Below, piece by piece: positions 21,758 to 24,782 of a stretch of 24,782 bases of DNA. The stretch's first letter is position 1. Every line of letters starts with the position of its first letter. The notes under the pieces were generated by a model. The model did not search any database and was not told where the DNA came from. It saw only the letters and a program-made list of their open reading frames with translations. This DNA comes from Chlorobiota bacterium (GTDB taxonomy: Bacteria > Bacteroidota > Bacteroidia > Flavobacteriales > Flavobacteriaceae), in NCBI GenBank assembly GCA_013153655.1, contig JAADEB010000061.1, positions 1 through 24,782 on the forward strand, written 5' to 3'. Position numbers and translations under genes: made by a program.

Positions 21758-24027
21758 GATTCTATATCTTTTTTATGAGGATTCTCGGTTAAAATTTCAA
21801 CGAAATTGCTTCGCATGCCGGTTCCACCCGTTTCGGGATCAATATACACGTCGGACATCACTTCGGAATCCAGGATTCCGCGTCCGTAAGCACGGCTCAT
21901 TTCCAGTTTCTTGCCGTCCACAAAGATGCGGCCTTTGTTGCCGAATCCGTGCGGCAAGTAAACCGAATCGTGGCGGATACGTTGCGTGATACGCACCGGC
22001 ACGGAGAAGGAGCTCACTTTGCCTTTATGGTTTTTGAGCCATACTTCCTGACCCTGTTTCAGGTCGTAGAGTTTGGCCACCTTGGGATGTACCCAGAGGG
22101 CGGGTTCTTTTTTGAGTTCAAACAGGTTTGGATTGTTGATCGTACGGCCGAAAGTGTGCATGGGCACGCGTCCGTAGATCAGGCGCAGCATTCCCGGAGG
22201 CGGTTCGGGATGCGGCTTATAGACGGGCATGGGATCGTAACCCCATTCGGCCAGGTCGGTGGAATAGAGTTCGATCTTGCCGGTATTGGTGTTGAACCAG
22301 TACTGACCGTCGTATTCGTCCAGATACATAGGTGTTTTGCGCGGGAAATATTTCACGCCGAGTTGTTTCATTTCCTCGATGCTGCTTCCCACTTGGCGCA
22401 ATTGCCAATCCAATACTTCCTCGAAATCTTCCCATTCGTAGAAATCCTTCAATCCCAATCGAATACCGATTTCGCGGGCAATCCACCAGCCGGGTTTGGT
22501 TTCGTACTTGGGCTTGACGGCCGGATAGCGCAAGGCCAGGTTGGGAATACGGTGGTGGGCATTTCGAATATGGTCCAGGCGTTCCAAATAGGTGGCTTCG
22601 GGCAGAATCACATCGGCGTAGCCGGTGATTTCGGAAGGCATGGTGTCCACCACCACCACGAATTCGGCCGCTTGCAGGGCTTTGATCACCTTTTCTTGCG
22701 GCGGAATGGATTGGATGGGATTGGTGGCCGTAATGAAGAAAGCCTTCACCTTGTAGGGACCGTTGTATTCGGGCAAGGCATGGTCGATAATCTCGTTGGT
22801 GATACCCATGATGGCCAGTTTATGCTTGCCGCGGGAAATGTCTTTCCAACTCCATTTGGGTTTCGGGAAGGGCGGATGCGGTTCTTTGGGCAATTTGACC
22901 CGTTCCGGGAAGTAGAAACCGCCTTTGCGTCCCCAGGAACCCAGCAGAGCGTTGAGCATGGCAATGGCGCGGGAGCGTTGGGTGTCGTCACCGTACCAGG
23001 CCGTATGACGTCCGGGATGTACTACCACGCGCGGCGAAGCGCCTCCCATCATGCGGGCCGTTTCGTAGATATCCGCGGCGGGAATGGTGGTAACGCTTTC
23101 GGCCCATTCGGGTGTGTATTTTTGCACGTGGTCTTTGAGCAAATCGAAACCGTAGGTATATTTTTCCACGTACTCTTTATCGTAGAGGTTTTCGTTGATA
23201 ATCACATTCATCCACGCCAGGAGCAGGGCCAAGTCCGTGGCGGGCTTGATGGGCAACCACTTGGTGGAATGGGCCGCCATGGTCGAAAAGCGCGGGTCCA
23301 CGGTGATGATAGTGCCACCGCGTTCGATCATATCGGAAATGTCTTGCACGTGGCCGTTGTGCATGTTTTCACCGAAATGGCTACCGATAAGCACCAGGCA
23401 ATCGGCGTTTTTGATGTCCGTAGGCTCGGGCGAAGCCAATCCCGCTCCATAGGTGGCAATGAAGCCGGCTTCGCGGGCGATGAGGCATTGGGCACCGGCA
23501 GGCTCTCCCATGGTATCGGAACCCCAGGCTTTGAACAGGTGTTCGAAATGCGGACCCGTCTTGCCATGGAACAGCAGCGCGAAACTTTCCTTGCCGTACT
23601 TACTGTCGATTTCCTTCATTTTCTTGGCCACCAGGTCGAGGGCTTCGTCCCATGAAGCTTCGCGGAAGGATTGCTTGCCGTCCTTGCCGGTTACGCGAAT
23701 CAAAGGCTTTTTGAGCCGGTCCTCGTCATAGTACATACCCAGGCCTCCGGTACCGCGCGGACACAAGCGGCCGTTGCTATGCGGATCTTTGTCATTACCG
23801 ATAATTTTGCGGATGTTTCCTTCCTTGTCGGTATAGGTCCATCCGGCACAATTCCAGAAACAAACTTCGCAGACCGTAGGCGTCTTGACGGCTTGGTTTT
23901 CCAAAAGCGGACGTTTTTCCTCGCCGAACAAGGCCTCCCAGAATCCGCCGGACGCGGGCAACACGGTCACCCCGGCCGTGGCGGCTCCGGATATTTTCAA
24001 AAATTGGCGTCGGTTGAGTTTACTCAT
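21754..24027 (-). CDS. Molybdopterin oxidoreductase, PsrA/PhsA-type catalytic subunit
   Basis: The 757-residue protein (PhsA of Salmonella is of similar size) starts with a Tat signal peptide (NRRQFLK, then a hydrophobic core to about residue 27). A [4Fe-4S] site follows: Cys53, Cys56, Cys60 and Cys89 in CPRG. Cys181 in GAQCLIARE lines up, by my reading, with the molybdenum-ligand cysteine of PhsA/PsrA. Other DMSO-reductase-family landmarks are DPRFSTMAAHSTKWLPIKPATD, GSWGRKGG, and the C-terminal MopB domain with LWVHPKVAKLYDLKQGQEVWL and LPHGFGNKG. The likely reaction is reduction of polysulfide or thiosulfate in the periplasm; tetrathionate, sulfite or arsenate use cannot be excluded. It is the first gene of the operon, with no clear -7 box found upstream. 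Its sulfur link is supported by the YeeE/YedE and rhodanese genes behind it. Confidence 0.9.
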   Translation of the reverse strand: MSKLNRRQFLKISGAATAGVTVLPASGGFWEALFGEEKRPLLENQAVKTPTVCEVCFWNCAGWTYTDKEGNIRKIIGNDKDPHSNGRLCPRGTGGLGMYYDEDRLKKPLIRVTGKDGKQSFREASWDEALDLVAKKMKEIDSKYGKESFALLFHGKTGPHFEHLFKAWGSDTMGEPAGAQCLIAREAGFIATYGAGLASPEPTDIKNADCLVLIGSHFGENMHNGHVQDISDMIERGGTIITVDPRFSTMAAHSTKWLPIKPATDLALLLAWMNVIINENLYDKEYVEKYTYGFDLLKDHVQKYTPEWAESVTTIPAADIYETARMMGGASPRVVVHPGRHTAWYGDDTQRSRAIAMLNALLGSWGRKGGFYFPERVKLPKEPHPPFPKPKWSWKDISRGKHKLAIMGITNEIIDHALPEYNGPYKVKAFFITATNPIQSIPPQEKVIKALQAAEFVVVVDTMPSEITGYADVILPEATYLERLDHIRNAHHRIPNLALRYPAVKPKYETKPGWWIAREIGIRLGLKDFYEWEDFEEVLDWQLRQVGSSIEEMKQLGVKYFPRKTPMYLDEYDGQYWFNTNTGKIELYSTDLAEWGYDPMPVYKPHPEPPPGMLRLIYGRVPMHTFGRTINNPNLFELKKEPALWVHPKVAKLYDLKQGQEVWLKNHKGKVSSFSVPVRITQRIRHDSVYLPHGFGNKGRIFVDGKKLEMSRAYGRGILDSEVMSDVYIDPETGGTGMRSNFVEILTENPHKKDIES

Positions 24028-24254
24028 CTTCCTAAAATTTGTACCTAAAAATATTATGCACGCCTAAATATTTATATGACCAATAACAGAATTTTGAAGG
24101 CACTTTCCTTTTATGTAACTTATTTTATGTAAATAATCACTTTTTTGAAACGAATAGGCTCAAAAAGACGTAATTTTCATTACATTTTATGTTTTTATTC
24201 ATCCCTATGTCTCTATGCTCTAAATCGACTAATTAATAATATTTAATAATAAGT
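24028..24254. other. A/T-rich spacer upstream of the sulfur operon
   Basis: No gene is visible. It should contain the promoter of the minus-strand sulfur operon. TATAAATATTTA- and TAATATTT-like strings are present on the minus strand, but none is a full TAnnTTTG box with a TTG at proper spacing. I leave the promoter uncalled. Confidence 0.5.
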
Positions 24255-24506
24255 ATGGACAGGGCGCGTCCCTTCCCCATGCCTACGCACATGGCCGCGG
24301 GTCGGCCTCTCCGCTTGTATGTGCTCGGCCTTGCTCTCGTCCGGCGCCGGCGGCTTGCCAACAACAAAATCCCAATGCTTGCCCGCCCGCCGCGGAATGG
24401 CGGCTCCCCGCTGTACGCCGGCATTCCGCGGCCGGAACTTCGGCAAGGCCTCCGCGCATATCGCTTCGATGCCTCGCGCATGCCCAACCCACAAGGCCAA
24501 CGGCGC
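24255..24506. repeat. GC-rich hairpin-rich non-coding island
   Basis: After the A/T-rich spacer the composition changes abruptly to very GC-rich at about 24255. A perfect 11-bp inverted repeat, GCCGCGGAATG (24389-24399) and CATTCCGCGGC (24422-24432), encloses a further small stem (GGCG/CGCC). GCCGGAACTTCGGC is another short hairpin. Open frames cross it on both strands, but they are Arg/Pro/Gly-rich, start at odd codons and show no domain, so I read it as non-coding. I recall similar GC-rich segments translated as spurious proteins in Bacteroidota genomes; this is a recollection, not a search result. Confidence 0.5.
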
Positions 24507-24579
24507 CGGGAAACGGAACACGTAAAACGGGAAACGTGGAACGGGAAACGTAGAACGGGAAACGGGAAACGTGGAACGG
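24507..24579 (+). repeat. 14-bp tandem repeat CGGGAAACGTGGAA
   Basis: Four to five degenerate units of CGGGAAACGTGGAA, some shortened to CGGGAAA, run in direct order. An inverted unit lies at the right edge (24763-24782, CCACGTTTCCCGTGTCCCAT), and related words occur at 3861-3893 near the other end of the window. Confidence 0.75.
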
Positions 24580-24610
24580 TAATTGTTCAATCTGGAACCA
24601 TTATCGGAAT

Positions 24611-24639
24611 GTAAAGACGCCGTATACCGGCGTCTCTAC
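24611..24639. repeat. Palindromic repeat GTAAAGACGCCG...CGGCGTCTCTAC
   Basis: The two 12-base arms are inverted copies with a single mismatch around a 5-base centre, TATAC. It belongs to the same type as the palindrome at 24665-24691, where the core differs (GACGCCG versus GACGCGATG) but the outer GTAAAGACGC and GCGTCTCTA words are shared. Confidence 0.7.
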
Positions 24640-24664
24640 ATTTCGTCCATCAAATCATCGTATG

Positions 24665-24691
24665 GTAAAGACGCGATGCATCGCGTCTCTA
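24665..24691. repeat. Palindromic repeat GTAAAGACGCGATGCATCGCGTCTCTA
   Basis: The 20-base core AGACGCGATGCATCGCGTCT is a perfect palindrome. Words of this kind (GTAGAGACGCGAT...) are known to me as dispersed intergenic repeats in Cyanobacteria and Bacteroidota. The adjacent 24692-24762 contains A-runs and phrase-like words (GAAATCCGTGCCATCTGCG) but no gene. Confidence 0.7.
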
Positions 24692-24782
24692 TGAAATCGT
24701 CAAAAAAAAAATCCGAAACACCGGTGAAATCCGTGCCATCTGCGCCACCTGCATCCAAAAAACCACGTTTCCCGTGTCCCAT

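Noticed and set aside
21949..23655. 568-residue open frame opposite the molybdopterin oxidoreductase
   Set aside because: It is antisense to a gene with many conserved motifs, and its composition is that of a shadow frame.
24233..24614. Several Arg/Pro/Gly-rich open frames on both strands
   Set aside because: They arise from the GC-rich hairpin island and the GGGAAACG tandem repeat. The repeat translates to FPVSRSTFPVPRF-like strings, and no frame is favoured.

Overview
The window looks like a chromosome segment from a member of the Bacteroidota, probably an anaerobic or sulfur-metabolising lineage. The evidence is several Bacteroidota-type -7 boxes (TAnnTTTG), a DUF6588-type outer-membrane protein, a GH3/serine-hydrolase fusion, an M49-like HExxH lipoprotein, a Bacteroidota-type GyrB and KdsD, and little use of Shine-Dalgarno sequences. 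I cannot name a genus from the sequence.

Layout. Positions 1-326 hold no gene but include a rho-independent terminator for the minus-strand unit gyrB - DUF6588 outer-membrane protein - 45-residue lipoprotein (3531 down to 327). Positions 3532-4046 are a non-coding stretch packed with short phrase-like repeats. A minus-strand pair follows: a membrane-anchored SRPBCC/GyrI-like protein translationally coupled to a FluC fluoride channel. It is divergent from ridA and from a 1000-residue NagZ-like GH3 plus serine-hydrolase exoprotein. A convergent M49-like lipoprotein lies at 8985-10628. A small two-helix membrane protein leads into kdsD-tatC-lptB, joined by ATGA overlaps. Next come two A/T-rich genes, an AAA ATPase and an RloB-like TOPRIM protein (RloAB/AbiL-type anti-phage candidates), whose last stop codon overlaps the start of era.

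The most interesting block is the minus-strand operon 24027 to 16590. It encodes a Tat-exported molybdopterin oxidoreductase of the PsrA/PhsA type, a four-cluster ferredoxin subunit, an NrfD/PsrC membrane subunit, two half-size YeeE/YedE sulfur-transport proteins and three exported rhodanese-like proteins, and it ends at a strong terminator. All three rhodanese-like proteins end in the same 12-residue tail, KHKKKEVTGGCG, placed after an Ala/Pro/Lys-rich flexible linker. Two of the three have lost the catalytic rhodanese cysteine, and in one the tail cysteine is the only cysteine in the protein. I infer an envelope sulfane-sulfur relay in which the penultimate tail cysteine acts as a swinging persulfide carrier, comparable in logic to the C-terminal arm of DsrC. 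It would work between the rhodanese domains, the YeeE/YedE channels and the Psr-like reductase.

The right end (24028-24782) has no gene. It holds an A/T-rich spacer, a GC-rich hairpin-rich island, a 14-bp tandem repeat also found in related form near 3.86 kb, and two palindromes of the GTAAAGACGC...GCGTCTCTA type.
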